Assembly: GCF_900167605.1 (NCBI RefSeq)
Contig: NZ_FUYH01000002.1
Span: 129,189-193,188 of the forward strand
Source of the DNA: Caloramator quimbayensis
GTDB taxonomy: Bacteria > Bacillota > Clostridia > Clostridiales > Caloramatoraceae
Direction: 5' to 3'
Length of the DNA: 64,000 nucleotides
Positions 53,144 to 63,667 of the stretch are shown piece after piece (position 1 is the stretch's first letter; each line of letters starts with the position of its first letter). The position numbers and the translations under genes were made by a program. The notes under the pieces are model-generated. The model made no database searches. It was not told the origin of the DNA and worked only from the letters and a program-made list of their open reading frames with translations.

Positions 53144-53971
53144 ATGAATCAAAATAGCAGTAAAATAAATATGTCTAAAGTTATATTTTACATAATCACA
53201 ATATCATATGCATTAATTGCAATTATGCCATTTATATGGTCTTTTTATTCATCCTTTAGAACTCCTGAGGATGTAAATAAAATAAATATAAGTTTTAAAA
53301 ATTTGAGCATGATGAATTACAAATATATTTTTACCAACCTCCCAATAGGAAGATATTATTTGAATAGCGTAATCGTAGCAGCAATAGTAACAGTAGGGAA
53401 TCTTCTTATAAATTCTATGGCAGGCTATGCCTTTGCAAGGCTGGAGTTTGCGGGGAAAGATATAATGTTTATGATTGTTTTAGGAATAATGATGATTCCT
53501 GGGCAGGTTCTTATGGTTCCAACATTCGTTATGCTTTCAAAATTAAACTGGCTCAACTCATTTAGAGGACTTACAATACCTTTCCTTTTTAGCAGCTTTT
53601 ATATATTTATGATGAGACAATTTTTTATGTCAATTCCAAAAGATCTTGAGGAAGCAGCTTTTATAGATGGAATGAGCAGAGGAGGGATATTCTTTAAGAT
53701 AGCCCTTCCACTTGTAAAACCAGCACTTTCAACACAGGCGATAGGTCTTTTTATAGGGAATTGGAATGCTTTTTTGTGGCCGAGCCTTATTGCAACCAAA
53801 AAGGAATGGTTTACTCTTCCTGTAGGACTTGGAGATCTTGAATTTAGATATTTTTCATTTCAAAATCAGGTTATGGCAGGAACGATGTGTCTTACAATAC
53901 CAATTATAATAATGTTCTTAGTTCTTCAAAAATACATTATTGAAAATTCAACTACATCAGGTATGAAATAA
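53144..53971 (+). CDS. ABC sugar permease (MalG/UgpE-like)
   Basis: The partner permease has about 275 residues and six membrane segments. The EAA loop is EEAAFIDGMSRGGIFFKIAL near residue 170. ATG 53144 with GGGAGGAG upstream is the likely start, 20 bp after the first permease. Confidence 0.92.
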   Translation: MNQNSSKINMSKVIFYIITISYALIAIMPFIWSFYSSFRTPEDVNKINISFKNLSMMNYKYIFTNLPIGRYYLNSVIVAAIVTVGNLLINSMAGYAFARLEFAGKDIMFMIVLGIMMIPGQVLMVPTFVMLSKLNWLNSFRGLTIPFLFSSFYIFMMRQFFMSIPKDLEEAAFIDGMSRGGIFFKIALPLVKPALSTQAIGLFIGNWNAFLWPSLIATKKEWFTLPVGLGDLEFRYFSFQNQVMAGTMCLTIPIIIMFLVLQKYIIENSTTSGMK

Positions 53972-53990
53972 ATAGCAAGGAGTATACAGT

Positions 53991-55657
53991 ATGGACTGTT
54001 TAAAGCATATGAAAATTTCGAAGAAAAATAATCTAAAGGACTTATATGGCTGCTTTGGTAATAGGGTTTATCTTATAGGGGCTCAGGATGGTACCTTTCC
54101 GGATTTTGGGAATCATATAAAATATGAAATGGGCGGTATATGGGATCATCCTATAAAATTAATGGATGGGTATTGGATAAAACTTATTGAAGATGACAAA
54201 AAAGTATGGCTTGAAAGTGCCTTAGAATATACAACAGGGAGCTTTTTTAATGAGCTAAAATATAAAGTAGAAGAATTAAATATTGAAGTTTTAAGGCATG
54301 AGTTTTGTCCAGATGATATTGAGGGATATGTTGTGTGTTTTACTATAAAAAATTTAGATAACAGGGGAAGAAATATAAGTTTAGAATTTTATGGGAAAAC
54401 AGAACTTAGGGGAGTTTGGACGTCAGATTGGGTGGGGGCTCATGATGAGGATGATTTTGGAGAATATGTAAAAAACTTAAAGGCAGTGGTAGCCTATGAT
54501 GAAAAAAATCCATGGTTTGTTGCTTTTGGTTCAGATTTTATTCCTTGTGAATATAAAGTTGAAAAGGATTTATATGCCTTTGAAAAAACAAAGGGCAGAG
54601 GTATAACGGGATATTTAAAATATGATTTATGTATTGCACCTTTAGGAAAAGAAGATATAAGATTTTTTATTGCAGGATCGTGCAATTCAAGGAAGGAATG
54701 TATAGATACATTAAATTATGTAAGAGAAAATCATAAAATATTGTATAATCAAAAAGAAAAAAGGATAAATGATCTTTTGCAAAGAAGTGATATTAATATA
54801 TGTGATAAAGATTATAAAAGGGTTTTTGACTGGATAAAAATAAATTATGATATGTTAAATAGAAAAGTTGCAGGTATTGGGGAAGGACTTGGGGCAGGTA
54901 TACCAGAATACCCCTGGTGGTTTGGAACTGATTCTTCCTATGCACTTTATGGTGCCATAGCTTTAGGACAGTTTGATTTAGCAAAGAATACCTTAAGACT
55001 TTTAATGAAAATATCCAAAGAACAAAATGGTAACGGGAGAATAATCCATGAAGTTGTAACAAATGGAGTAGTATCGAATGATGGTAATACTCAGGAAACG
55101 CCCCACTTTATAAAAATGGTTTATTATGTTTTTCTGTGGACAGGAGATGTAGAATTTCTCAAAGAAATGAGTTTTTAAAAAATTTTGTACCCCAAAATGG
55201 AGCTTATAAAGATGATATGACAATGTCAATTTCAACAGGGGTTATGGCAGTTTGTGAGGCAAACTATAAAAAATCAGACAAAGCCTTTAAATATATGAAG
55301 AAAATGGCATCATTCATAGATGTTGCAATGCCAGGGACCTTAAGTGAAATATCTCCTGATTATGGATGTTTCCTTCAGGCATGGTCCGGCAATGGTATTG
55401 TTTGGCCTCTTATCGACGGTATATTTGGTATTAAGCCAAATGCCCATGAAAAAATATTTACAGTAGCTCCTAATCTTTCAGATGATTAGAAATATTATTC
55501 AATAAAAAACCTTTATGCAGGGGATAATATATTCGATATAATATATAATGAAGAAGATGATGGAAAATATATTGAAATTTACTCATTGAAAAATGAGTGG
55601 AAGGTTAAAGTTTTTTCATCTGAAAATGTAAATGTAAAGGTAAAAAACAAAGGCTAA
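53991..55657 (+). pseudogene. Decayed six-hairpin glycosidase (amylo-1,6-glucosidase/GH63-like)
   Basis: Coding is intact for 395 residues from ATG 53991: a beta-sandwich then the start of an (alpha/alpha)6 barrel (RVFDWIKINYDML, PEYPWWFGTDSSYAL, ETPHFIKMVYYVFLWTGD). It breaks at about 55175. The sequence resumes in another frame (NGAYKDDMTMSISTGV to LSEISPDYGCFLQAWSG), then hits an in-frame TAG at 55487 and runs to TAA at 55657. Compared with full-length relatives a block of the barrel appears deleted at the junction. It belonged to the disaccharide operon but is no longer functional. Confidence 0.8.
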
Positions 55658-55691
55658 AGGCTGCTAACTGCAGCCTTTAGCCTTTGTTTTT
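55643..55691. terminator. Bidirectional terminator
   Basis: AAAGGCTAAAGGCTGC and GCAGCCTTTAGCCTTT form a perfect stem with loop TAACT, extended by A/T runs on both sides. It ends the glycosidase remnant and the converging EAL gene. Confidence 0.9.
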
Positions 55692-57635
55692 ATCAATAAT
55701 TTTCAGCGCTTCTTCTAAGGGCAGGGGTTTGCTGAAATAATATCCTTGTATCTTATTGCATTTGAATTTTTTAAGGTAATTCATCTGTTCCTGTGTTTCA
55801 ACTCCCTCAGCAACTATTGAAAGTCCAAGCCTTCTTCCGAGGATTACTATATAGTCGGTAATCGAGCGTTTTCTTTTCTTTGCATCTATCAAGTCTATAA
55901 ATGATTTATCTATCTTTAAAGTGTTGATTGGAAGGGCTTGAAGATAGCTTAAAGAGGAATATCCTTGTCCAAAATCATCCAGAGCGATTTTAAAGCCCAT
56001 GTTTTTAAGCTTATTAAGCTTGTTTATAATAATCTCAAAGGATTCCATAAGTACTGATTCGGTGATTTCAAGCTCAATATATGAGGGGTCTATTCCATAA
56101 TTTTTAACTGCATCAACAACAATATCAGTAAAGTCATCCTCAAGTATTTGAACGACTGATATATTAACGCTTATAATACAGTCTTTATATCCCATCTCAT
56201 GAACCTTTTTTATAAATTCACAGGATTTTTCAAGTACCCATTTACCAAGAGGGATTATAAAGTGATTATCCTCTGCTATTTTTATGAATTTATCAGGGGG
56301 TATAAATCCAAGTTCCGGGCTGTTCCACCTTATAAGGGATTCAAACCCTGTAATCTTTGAGTTTCTTAAATCGTATTGTGGCTGAAAATAAAGCATAAAC
56401 TCGTTTTTTGTTAGAGCGTTTTGAAGATGGCTCTCTATTTTTAGCCTTTCTATGATTCCCTCATGCATAGAAGGGTTATAAAATAAATATTTTCCCTTCC
56501 CCTGCATTTTTGCTTTATACATTGCAATATCAGCATTCATAAGTATTTGGCTGAAAACATAGCCGTGATAGGGGTGATAAGATATACCCATTGTTACTGA
56601 AAAATGTATTTCTCTGTTTTGGACAACTACAGGGGTATGTGTTGATTTAATAATGCTGTCTGCGATTGCTTTAATATCGTTTTCAGCTTCAAAGGATGCA
56701 ACAAGTAAAAACTCATCCCCTCCATAGCTGTAAAGCTTTCCATAGTTTTGGGAAACAGATTTGAATCTTTTAGAAAGTTCTATAATGAACTTATCTCCAA
56801 AATCATGCCCCATGGTATCATTTATGTATTTCATATTATCAATATCAAACAAAAACACAGCATATTTAGGAAGTGTAGTTTTTTCAAAATCCTCACAAAG
56901 TGCAATTCTGTTTGGAAGTTTTGTAAGATAATCGCTGTATGCAAGATTGTGAAGATTTTCCTGAGCCTTTTTAAGTTCATCTATATCAATACTTGCAGAT
57001 ACTAAAGTCTTTTTTTCTCCCTCTTCATCTAAAAGTACAACTCCCCTTAGCATAAGATATCTATAATCCCCATTTTTAGTTTTTATCCTATATTGTAATG
57101 TAAAGCAGGGAGTTTTGTCTTTTATGTGATTTTCTATAGCATTTTTTAAAGTGCTATAATCATCAGGAGGAATTAAATTTTTAAATCCCCCCAATAATAC
57201 TATTTCATCAGGCTTGTATCCTGTGAGTTCCTTCCATTTACCATATAGATTAAGTGTATTAGTTTTATAGTTATATTCATAAATTGCATCGTTAGCCGCC
57301 TCAACAATAAGCCTGTATCTTTCTTCATTTTCTCGAAGATGCTGCTCTAGTGCACTGAGCTCTTCATATTGCTCTTTAAGCTGTGAATCCGCTGCTGTTA
57401 TCTGCTGATATAATGAAGTAAGTTCTTCGTTGCTTTTTTGGAGCTGTTTTTTCATTTTTACGATTTTCATAGAATAAATGATAATTAAAAAATTTGAAAT
57501 AATTGAGATGATTAATATTGCAGCAATTAAAGCCCAATTTCTAAGCCAAAAGGGCAAATCTATGTTTTTAATGGTGCAAAAATAATTATTTAAGCTAATT
57601 ATGCTGCTGCTTAAAAGTTTAAAGTATAAATACAA
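55677..57635 (-). CDS. Membrane-anchored PAS-GGDEF-EAL cyclic-di-GMP protein
   Basis: The protein has 652 residues. One membrane segment (about 30-55) and a coiled coil lead to a PAS domain (about 105-220), a GGDEF domain with SYGGDEFLL intact and an EAL domain with ESLIRW in place of EAL, ITESVLM, DDFGQGYSSL and VAEGVETQEQ. Both catalytic centres look complete, so it may make or break cyclic-di-GMP, with the PAS domain sensing. The start is TTG 57635 behind GGAGGG. It stands alone. Between 57636 and 57978 only the deoR terminator is seen. Confidence 0.92.
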   Translation of the reverse strand: MYLYFKLLSSSIISLNNYFCTIKNIDLPFWLRNWALIAAILIISIISNFLIIIYSMKIVKMKKQLQKSNEELTSLYQQITAADSQLKEQYEELSALEQHLRENEERYRLIVEAANDAIYEYNYKTNTLNLYGKWKELTGYKPDEIVLLGGFKNLIPPDDYSTLKNAIENHIKDKTPCFTLQYRIKTKNGDYRYLMLRGVVLLDEEGEKKTLVSASIDIDELKKAQENLHNLAYSDYLTKLPNRIALCEDFEKTTLPKYAVFLFDIDNMKYINDTMGHDFGDKFIIELSKRFKSVSQNYGKLYSYGGDEFLLVASFEAENDIKAIADSIIKSTHTPVVVQNREIHFSVTMGISYHPYHGYVFSQILMNADIAMYKAKMQGKGKYLFYNPSMHEGIIERLKIESHLQNALTKNEFMLYFQPQYDLRNSKITGFESLIRWNSPELGFIPPDKFIKIAEDNHFIIPLGKWVLEKSCEFIKKVHEMGYKDCIISVNISVVQILEDDFTDIVVDAVKNYGIDPSYIELEITESVLMESFEIIINKLNKLKNMGFKIALDDFGQGYSSLSYLQALPINTLKIDKSFIDLIDAKKRKRSITDYIVILGRRLGLSIVAEGVETQEQMNYLKKFKCNKIQGYYFSKPLPLEEALKIIDKNKG

Positions 57636-57911
57636 AATAAACCCTCCGAAATCTTTTTAAGTTTATAAGCCGCCCTTAATATGTTAATTTTTCTGTGTTG
57701 TTAACTGCTTTAATGTAATAACATAATAAAATCCTTAATTGTCTAATTTTACATGATTCTATTATATTATATTTTAGATTTCAGGAAAAGATAAATTTGG
57801 ACAAAAATCAACAAATTATTTATTTTTAGAAAATAATTTAAAGCAATTTAAAGTGATTGAAATGCGAGAGTATATAATAAAAATAAAGAGTTTTCATTAA
57901 ATAAAAAATAT

Positions 57912-57941
57912 AAAAAAACCGGATATTTAACCGGTTTTTTT
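57912..57941. terminator. Terminator of the deoR operon
   Basis: AAAAAAACCGG and CCGGTTTTTTT pair around ATATTTAA; palindromic ends give T-runs on both strands. Confidence 0.8.
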
Positions 57942-57978
57942 GTAAAATTAAATTTTTGTTAAAAGTCAATAAAATATT

Positions 57979-58758
57979 CTAAATTATCTCAATGCCGTTT
58001 TCGATTAGTATATTTTTAATATCATCATCTATTAACGCATCTGTTATAATGCTGTCTATATCATCTAAGGAAGCGAATTTATAATTGCCATCATAATAAA
58101 ATTTCTTTTTTTCCATAACGATATAATTTTTCTTTCCGGCTTTTATTATTGATGATTTAGTTATACCGTCTTCTATTTGAAAGGTAGTGATGCTTTTATC
58201 AAAAACATCTATTCCGCAGCTTCCAATAAAGGTTTTATCGAATTTATATCTCGATATTAATTCAATAGATGGTGAACCGACAAAGCCATTAAGATTTTTG
58301 TTTAATAATCCTCCTATGCATATTGCAGTTATATTGTTCTTGCTTGAGAGAACATTAACCACATCAAGCATATTTGAAACAACGGTTATGTTTTTACTGC
58401 TTTCAGCTAAAAGCTTTGCAAGTATAATATTGGTAGTTGATATGTCAAGAAATATTGTTTCTTTATCTTCTATAATATCAAAGGCTTTTTTAGCGATTAT
58501 TGTTTTTGATGATATATCTATATCCTTTCTTGAAACTATATCCTGCTCATGGGCAGATTCTCTAAAAAGCACAGCACCGCCATAGGTCCTTTTTAGATAT
58601 CCTTTGTTTTCGAGAACTTTTAAATCTTTTCTGATGCAGTCCTCGGTAACATTAAATTTTATGCTTAAATCTTTTACCTTTAACTTTCCCTCTGATTTTA
58701 ATATTTTAAGAATCTCTTCTAATCTCTCTTCTGGAAACACTATACTTCTCCTTTCCAT
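57979..58758 (-). CDS. DeoR-family sugar regulator
   Basis: This regulator has 259 residues. The HTH is in residues 8-55 (KVKDLSIKFNVTEDCIRKDL) and the sugar-phosphate sensor domain shows KTFIGSCGID. It follows the UPF0303 gene on the same strand and is divergent from the glycyl-radical operon. It probably binds the 16-bp direct repeats at 59363-59398. Confidence 0.9.
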   Translation of the reverse strand: MERRSIVFPEERLEEILKILKSEGKLKVKDLSIKFNVTEDCIRKDLKVLENKGYLKRTYGGAVLFRESAHEQDIVSRKDIDISSKTIIAKKAFDIIEDKETIFLDISTTNIILAKLLAESSKNITVVSNMLDVVNVLSSKNNITAICIGGLLNKNLNGFVGSPSIELISRYKFDKTFIGSCGIDVFDKSITTFQIEDGITKSSIIKAGKKNYIVMEKKKFYYDGNYKFASLDDIDSIITDALIDDDIKNILIENGIEII

Positions 58759-58815
58759 ATTAATTGCTTAATATAATTATTTAGCATCAAAATATTTTTT
58801 ACAATATAAAATTTA

Positions 58816-59304
58816 TTATTTTTTATTGTTTTGAAGCAGGTTTAAATATTCTTTAATAGATTCAACAACTAAATTATGATCTTCCTCTTGAGAAAGACCT
58901 GATACTGTAATCGTCCCAACAACACCGGTATTTTTAATTATAATTGGGAAGGCACCTCCAAAGGGAGCATATTCTTTTGAAGATATTAGATACTTTTCTT
59001 CTATAGTCTTATTTATTAGTTTTAGTTTTGTTCCAATATATAGTGAGCTTCTAAAAAACCTGTTTACCACATTGTTTTTTCTTCTTATCCATTCATAATT
59101 ATCAGGTGATGCTCCATCAAAGCAGTAATAAAAAAGTTTATTTGAATTTTTGGTAATATCAATAGCAATAGGTTTAGATAATATTTTAGCCTTTTCAATT
59201 ATTATCAAACCTATTTTTAAAGCAGAATCGCTGCTGAAATAATCAAATTGAAGTTCTCTTTCCTGCTCTTCGATTTCATTAAGCTTAATTTCAAGTTTTT
59301 CCAT
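58816..59304 (-). CDS. UPF0303 / heme-degrading-like (HbpS/GlcG-type) protein
   Basis: The protein has about 162 residues with the compact GlcG/HbpS-like fold: [20 protein letters not shown], then [10 protein letters not shown] and [17 protein letters not shown]0303 members sit in sugar operons but their function is unclear. ATG 59304 has GGAGG upstream. It is divergent from the SDR gene across a 114-bp control region. Confidence 0.8.
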   Translation of the reverse strand: MEKLEIKLNEIEEQERELQFDYFSSDSALKIGLIIIEKAKILSKPIAIDITKNSNKLFYYCFDGASPDNYEWIRRKNNVVNRFFRSSLYIGTKLKLINKTIEEKYLISSKEYAPFGGAFPIIIKNTGVVGTITVSGLSQEEDHNLVVESIKEYLNLLQNNKK

Positions 59305-59362
59305 ATAAACCTCCATATAAAATTTTATTGCTTATATTGATAGTTGTATAATAATAATATAT

Positions 59363-59398
59363 AATAATAATAAACAATAATCAATAATAATAAACAAT
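59363..59398. promoter_or_regulatory. Two 16-bp direct repeats, likely DeoR operator
   Basis: AATAATAATAAACAAT occurs at 59363-59378 and again at 59383-59398, 20 bp apart (two helical turns), between the divergent UPF0303-deoR and SDR-GRE transcripts. Spaced direct repeats are typical for DeoR-family regulators. Confidence 0.6.
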
Positions 59399-59418
59399 AT
59401 TAATTAGGAGTGAACAGT

Positions 59419-60288
59419 ATGAAAAAAATTTTATTAACAGGTGGATTGGGATTCTTTTGCACAAGATTTTTTGAAAGATATAAAAATGAATATGAAATTT
59501 TATCAACAGATAAGGACGATTTAAATATTACTGACGAAGAAAAAGTATATGAAGCCTTTGAAAAATTCAGACCTGATTATGTAATTCATGCAGCAGCAAT
59601 TGCAGTTACTGATTTTTGCAACAAAAATCCGGAAATCGCAAGAAAAATCAATGTAGAAGGGGCGGTAAATGTTGCAAAGGCCAGCAGAAAGTATAATTCA
59701 AAGCTTCTTTTTATAAGTACAGAACAGGTTTTTAACGGGAATATGAATTCAGGTCCATATACCGAAGAAGATATTCCAGTTCCAAACACAGTGTATGGTC
59801 AGAATAAACTCGAAGCTGAAAAGCTGTTGAAAGATATATTAGATGAATTATGGGTAGTAAGGTTTACATGGCTTTTTGGAATGCCCGAAAGAAATAAGGG
59901 AATAGCTTCAAATATATTATGGGAAACGATATCTTCTCTTATAAAAGGAGAAAAGATATATGCATCTCCCCATGAATTTAGAGGAATGACATATGTTTAT
60001 GATATGATAGAAAACATTGTAAAAGTGTTTGATATACCCTATGGAACATATCATATAGGAAGTACAAATGACATGAGCAGGTATGATGTTGTAAAACATA
60101 TACTAACAGAAATGGGGCTTCATGAGAGAATAGATGAAATATTAGTTAAGGATGAGGAAAAGTATAAAGATGCACCAAGGGATGTAAGATTAAATACTGA
60201 AAAAATAAAAAAATGCGGAATAGAATTTCCAACGACAAAAGAAGCAATATCAAAATGTATTAAAGAATATAAACTATATTTTAAGTAG
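59419..60288 (+). CDS. NAD(P)-dependent reductase, RmlD/dTDP-4-dehydrorhamnose reductase-like
   Basis: This extended SDR has 289 residues. The nucleotide-binding motif GGLGFF is at the N-terminus, with DYVIHAAAIA and the YxxxK pair in VYGQNKLEAE. It resembles RmlD, which reduces a keto-sugar, but no other dTDP-rhamnose genes are here, so a substrate in the glycyl-radical pathway is more likely. ATG 59419 is 9 bases after AGGAG. Confidence 0.82.
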   Translation: MKKILLTGGLGFFCTRFFERYKNEYEILSTDKDDLNITDEEKVYEAFEKFRPDYVIHAAAIAVTDFCNKNPEIARKINVEGAVNVAKASRKYNSKLLFISTEQVFNGNMNSGPYTEEDIPVPNTVYGQNKLEAEKLLKDILDELWVVRFTWLFGMPERNKGIASNILWETISSLIKGEKIYASPHEFRGMTYVYDMIENIVKVFDIPYGTYHIGSTNDMSRYDVVKHILTEMGLHERIDEILVKDEEKYKDAPRDVRLNTEKIKKCGIEFPTTKEAISKCIKEYKLYFK

Positions 60289-60302
60289 GGACAGGTGAGA
60301 TT

Positions 60303-61349
60303 ATGGATTCAATTAATTTTGCAATAATAGGATACGGTTCTATTGCAAAAACTCATGCATTAGCAGCATATGATGCAAATTTAAGATTTAATCTTCCCTT
60401 TTCTTTGAATCTTAAGTATGTTGTAACGAGAAATCAGAGGGACATAAAACTTTACGGTGTTAAAAACACTATTGATGTTGAAGAGGTTTTAAAGGATGAG
60501 AGTATAGATTTTATAAGTATATGTACTCCAAATGATTCACATTTAGAGTATGTTATTAAGGCAGTAAAATATAAAAAGGCAGTTTATTGTGAAAAACCTT
60601 TGTCATCAAACTATGAAGATGCTCTTAAAATGACTGAACTTGTAAATAATAATGGAATTAAAAATGCAGTTGCATTAATGTATAGATTTATACCGGCTGT
60701 AGGGCTTTTAAGAAAAGAAGTTGTTAAAAGAACAATAGGAGATATTATTGATTTTAAATTAAAAACCTATCATAAAAGCTATTTGAGCAGCAGTAAAAAG
60801 GGAAGCTGGAGAACATTAGAGTCATCAGGAGGAGGAGCCCTTTTAGATTTAGGAGTACATCTTATTGATTTAGTACAGTTTACCCTTGGAGAGATTAAAA
60901 ATATTAATGCAAAAAATAAAATATATTTCAAAGAAAGAAGCTATGTAGATGAAGTTTCAAGATGCGATATAGAACTAATTGACGGCACAGAGGGAAGCAT
61001 TGAGGTGTCGAGAATATTTGCAGAGGGTGAACAAAGGGATAGTTTTGAAGTTTTCGGAACAAAGGGAAGCATGAAAATAAATTTTAAAAATCCATATGTA
61101 TTAGAAGTTTATTTAAATGATACAAATACATTAAATTTGATAAAACCTTCTAATAATTCTTTTGATATGGAGTTTTTCCCTGATGAAAGAAATATTCTCG
61201 GATTTTTTCAAAGTGCGCATACAGCATCTATTATAAATTTTGCTAATTCAATATATGAAAATAAAGATATAGGCAATGCAGCATCCTTTAATGATGCATT
61301 AAAATGTCAAAGATTAATAAGTGAAGCATATAAGAGCGGATTAAGGTGA
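60303..61349 (+). CDS. Gfo/Idh/MocA-family oxidoreductase
   Basis: The 348-residue NAD(P) oxidoreductase has FAIIGYGSIAKTHALA at the N-terminus and CEKPLSSNYEDAL with the conserved EKP. The C-terminal domain follows from residue 125. It oxidises or reduces sugars, cyclitols or related polyols. It lies 14 bp after the SDR and 14 bp before the glycyl radical enzyme. Confidence 0.87.
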   Translation: MDSINFAIIGYGSIAKTHALAAYDANLRFNLPFSLNLKYVVTRNQRDIKLYGVKNTIDVEEVLKDESIDFISICTPNDSHLEYVIKAVKYKKAVYCEKPLSSNYEDALKMTELVNNNGIKNAVALMYRFIPAVGLLRKEVVKRTIGDIIDFKLKTYHKSYLSSSKKGSWRTLESSGGGALLDLGVHLIDLVQFTLGEIKNINAKNKIYFKERSYVDEVSRCDIELIDGTEGSIEVSRIFAEGEQRDSFEVFGTKGSMKINFKNPYVLEVYLNDTNTLNLIKPSNNSFDMEFFPDERNILGFFQSAHTASIINFANSIYENKDIGNAASFNDALKCQRLISEAYKSGLR

Positions 61350-61363
61350 TATGAGGTGAATTT

Positions 61364-63655
61364 ATGCTGAGTAGAAGAATAGAAACTTTAAAAAACGAAC
61401 TTTTTAAGGAAAAAAGACAAATATCCCTTGAAAGAGCAAGGCTTTATACTGAAAGCTATAAAAACACTGAAGGTGAACCTTCAGTTATAAGAAGAGCGAA
61501 GGCCCTTTCTAATATATTAAGTAAAGTAGAAATAGAAATAAAAGATGGAGAACTTATTGTTGGTGATAGAACAGTTCAACCCCGTTCAGGAGTTGCTTCG
61601 CCTGAAATGTCACCCTATTGGATTTTAGAGGAGTTAGATGAATTTTCAACAAGACCTCAGGATAGATTTGAGATTTCGCAGGAGGATAAAGAGTATTTTA
61701 AAAATGAGCTTTACCCATATTGGAGTGGTAAGTCATTAAAAGATTACTGCAATGAACATATACCACAGAATATAAAGGATACTGTAAAGGCTAAAATAAT
61801 TGCTTTAAACCAGACGGATAAGGGACAAGGTCATATAATTCCAGATTATTCAAAATTGCTTAAAAAAGGTTTAAAAGCAATGATAAATGAAGTAAAAGAA
61901 AAAATAAATGAAAATGAGGATAATTATTTTTACAGAGCTTCCCTTATTACCCTTGAGGCAGCAAGAGATTATATATTAAGATATGCAAAACTATCAGAGG
62001 AGATGGCAGAAAAGGAGAGGAATTTAGATAGAAAAAAAGAACTTGAGGAGATATCGAGGATTTCATATAAGATTTCTGAGGACAAACCTGATACTTTTTA
62101 TGAAGCACTTCAGCTTTTTTGGTATATAAGCGTTATTTTCCAGCATGAATCTAATGCAAGTTCAATATCTATTGGACGTTTTGATAAATACATGTATCCT
62201 TATTATAAAAAATCTTTAGAAGAAGGAATTGATATTGAATTTATTAAAGAGCTTTTAAGATGCTTGTATATTAAATTTAATACGATTGTAGCACTTAGGA
62301 GTACAGAAAGTGCTAAATATTTTGCAGGCTTTCCAACAGGCTACACTATTGTTTTAGGCGGGGTTGATGAAAATGGAAGAGCATCTGTAAATGAGCTGTC
62401 ATACATCATGCTTGAAATTTTAGGGGATATAAGACTTCCGCAGCCAAATTTAAGTATAAGAGTAAATGAAAATACTCCAATGGATTTCTTAATAAAAGCA
62501 TCCGAGATAATAAGACTTGGTACAGGAATGCCTCAGGTTTTTAATGATGAGGTTAACATACCATCGTTTTTAAATAGAGGTGTATCACTGTATGATTCGA
62601 GAGATTATGCTGTGGTTGGATGTGTAGAATTATCAATACCTAAAAAAACCTATGGACTTCACGATATAGCATTGTTTAACTTATTAAAAGTATTTGAAAT
62701 TACATTAAGAGAGAAAAAATCAGAAATAGGCAGCTTTGAAGAGCTTTTAGAAAAGTTAAAAGAAAACATATCAAAATATGTAAAGGATATGATAGAAGGT
62801 TCAAATATAGTAGACATGGCACACAGACAATGCGCACCAACGCCATTTCTTTCAAACTTTATAAATGGATGCATAGAAAAAGGAATGGATGTAACAGAAG
62901 GCGGTGCAATATATAATTTTTCAGGAGTACAGGGGATAGGTGCGCCTAACCTGAGCGATTCTTTATATGTTATAAAAAAGGCTGTTTTTGAGGAGAAGCT
63001 GATTACGCTAAAAGAATTAGTTGACATTTTAGAGAGCAACTATGAAGGAAGAGAGGATTTAAGACAGAGATTCATAAACAAATATCCTAAATATGGAAAT
63101 GACATTGATGAGGTTGATTATTTAGGTTCTGAGGTGCTTTCCCATTATTGCAGGGAAGTTGAAAAATATAAAAATATAAGGGGTGGAATATTCCAGCCAG
63201 GCTCATATACAGTTTCAGCTCATATTCCTTTAGGCGCAGCTGTTGGAGCAACTCCGGATGGAAGAATGAAGGGTGAGCAGCTATCGGATGGAGGGCTCTC
63301 TCCTATGGTTGGAAGGGATAAAAATGGACCTACTGCTGTTTTAAAAAGTGTAAGCAAACTTGATAATTATCTAACCTCTAATGGAAGCCTTCTTAATGTA
63401 AAATTTTCGCCTCAGGCATTAGAAGGAGTTGAAGGAATAAAAAAACTTGCAGGATTTATCAGGGCATTCAGCAGGCTAAAAATACAGCATGTACAATTTA
63501 ATGTAATTTCAGCAGATACATTAAGAGAAGCACAAAAACATCCTGAAAAGTATCAAAATTTAGTTGTAAGGGTAGCAGGGTACAGCGCAATATTTGTTGA
63601 GCTTGATGAAGCGATTCAAAACGATATTATAAGAAGAACAGAACATTCTTTTTAG
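61364..63655 (+). CDS. Glycyl radical enzyme of the GCVE (dehydratase/lyase) group
   Basis: The protein has 763 residues. The radical-relay cysteine is Cys420 in AVVGCVELS with Glu422; Asp434, 14 residues on, matches the catalytic Asp of glycerol dehydratase. The glycyl radical site is Gly739 in RVAGYSAIF. Elsewhere it keeps GHIIPDY and SISIGRFDKYMYPYY, but the usual NGHS before the latter is NASS, so the substrate-binding His of glycerol dehydratase is missing. It is thus a dehydratase-like enzyme outside the classes I can name. An activase follows 12 bp downstream. Confidence 0.9.
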   Translation: MLSRRIETLKNELFKEKRQISLERARLYTESYKNTEGEPSVIRRAKALSNILSKVEIEIKDGELIVGDRTVQPRSGVASPEMSPYWILEELDEFSTRPQDRFEISQEDKEYFKNELYPYWSGKSLKDYCNEHIPQNIKDTVKAKIIALNQTDKGQGHIIPDYSKLLKKGLKAMINEVKEKINENEDNYFYRASLITLEAARDYILRYAKLSEEMAEKERNLDRKKELEEISRISYKISEDKPDTFYEALQLFWYISVIFQHESNASSISIGRFDKYMYPYYKKSLEEGIDIEFIKELLRCLYIKFNTIVALRSTESAKYFAGFPTGYTIVLGGVDENGRASVNELSYIMLEILGDIRLPQPNLSIRVNENTPMDFLIKASEIIRLGTGMPQVFNDEVNIPSFLNRGVSLYDSRDYAVVGCVELSIPKKTYGLHDIALFNLLKVFEITLREKKSEIGSFEELLEKLKENISKYVKDMIEGSNIVDMAHRQCAPTPFLSNFINGCIEKGMDVTEGGAIYNFSGVQGIGAPNLSDSLYVIKKAVFEEKLITLKELVDILESNYEGREDLRQRFINKYPKYGNDIDEVDYLGSEVLSHYCREVEKYKNIRGGIFQPGSYTVSAHIPLGAAVGATPDGRMKGEQLSDGGLSPMVGRDKNGPTAVLKSVSKLDNYLTSNGSLLNVKFSPQALEGVEGIKKLAGFIRAFSRLKIQHVQFNVISADTLREAQKHPEKYQNLVVRVAGYSAIFVELDEAIQNDIIRRTEHSF

Positions 63656-63667
63656 GAAGTGATTATA

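Noticed and set aside
55677-57635. Inactive (degenerate) EAL domain
   Set aside because: ESL in place of EAL keeps the catalytic Glu, and the other motifs (TES, DDFG, EGVE) are present, so inactivity is not supported.
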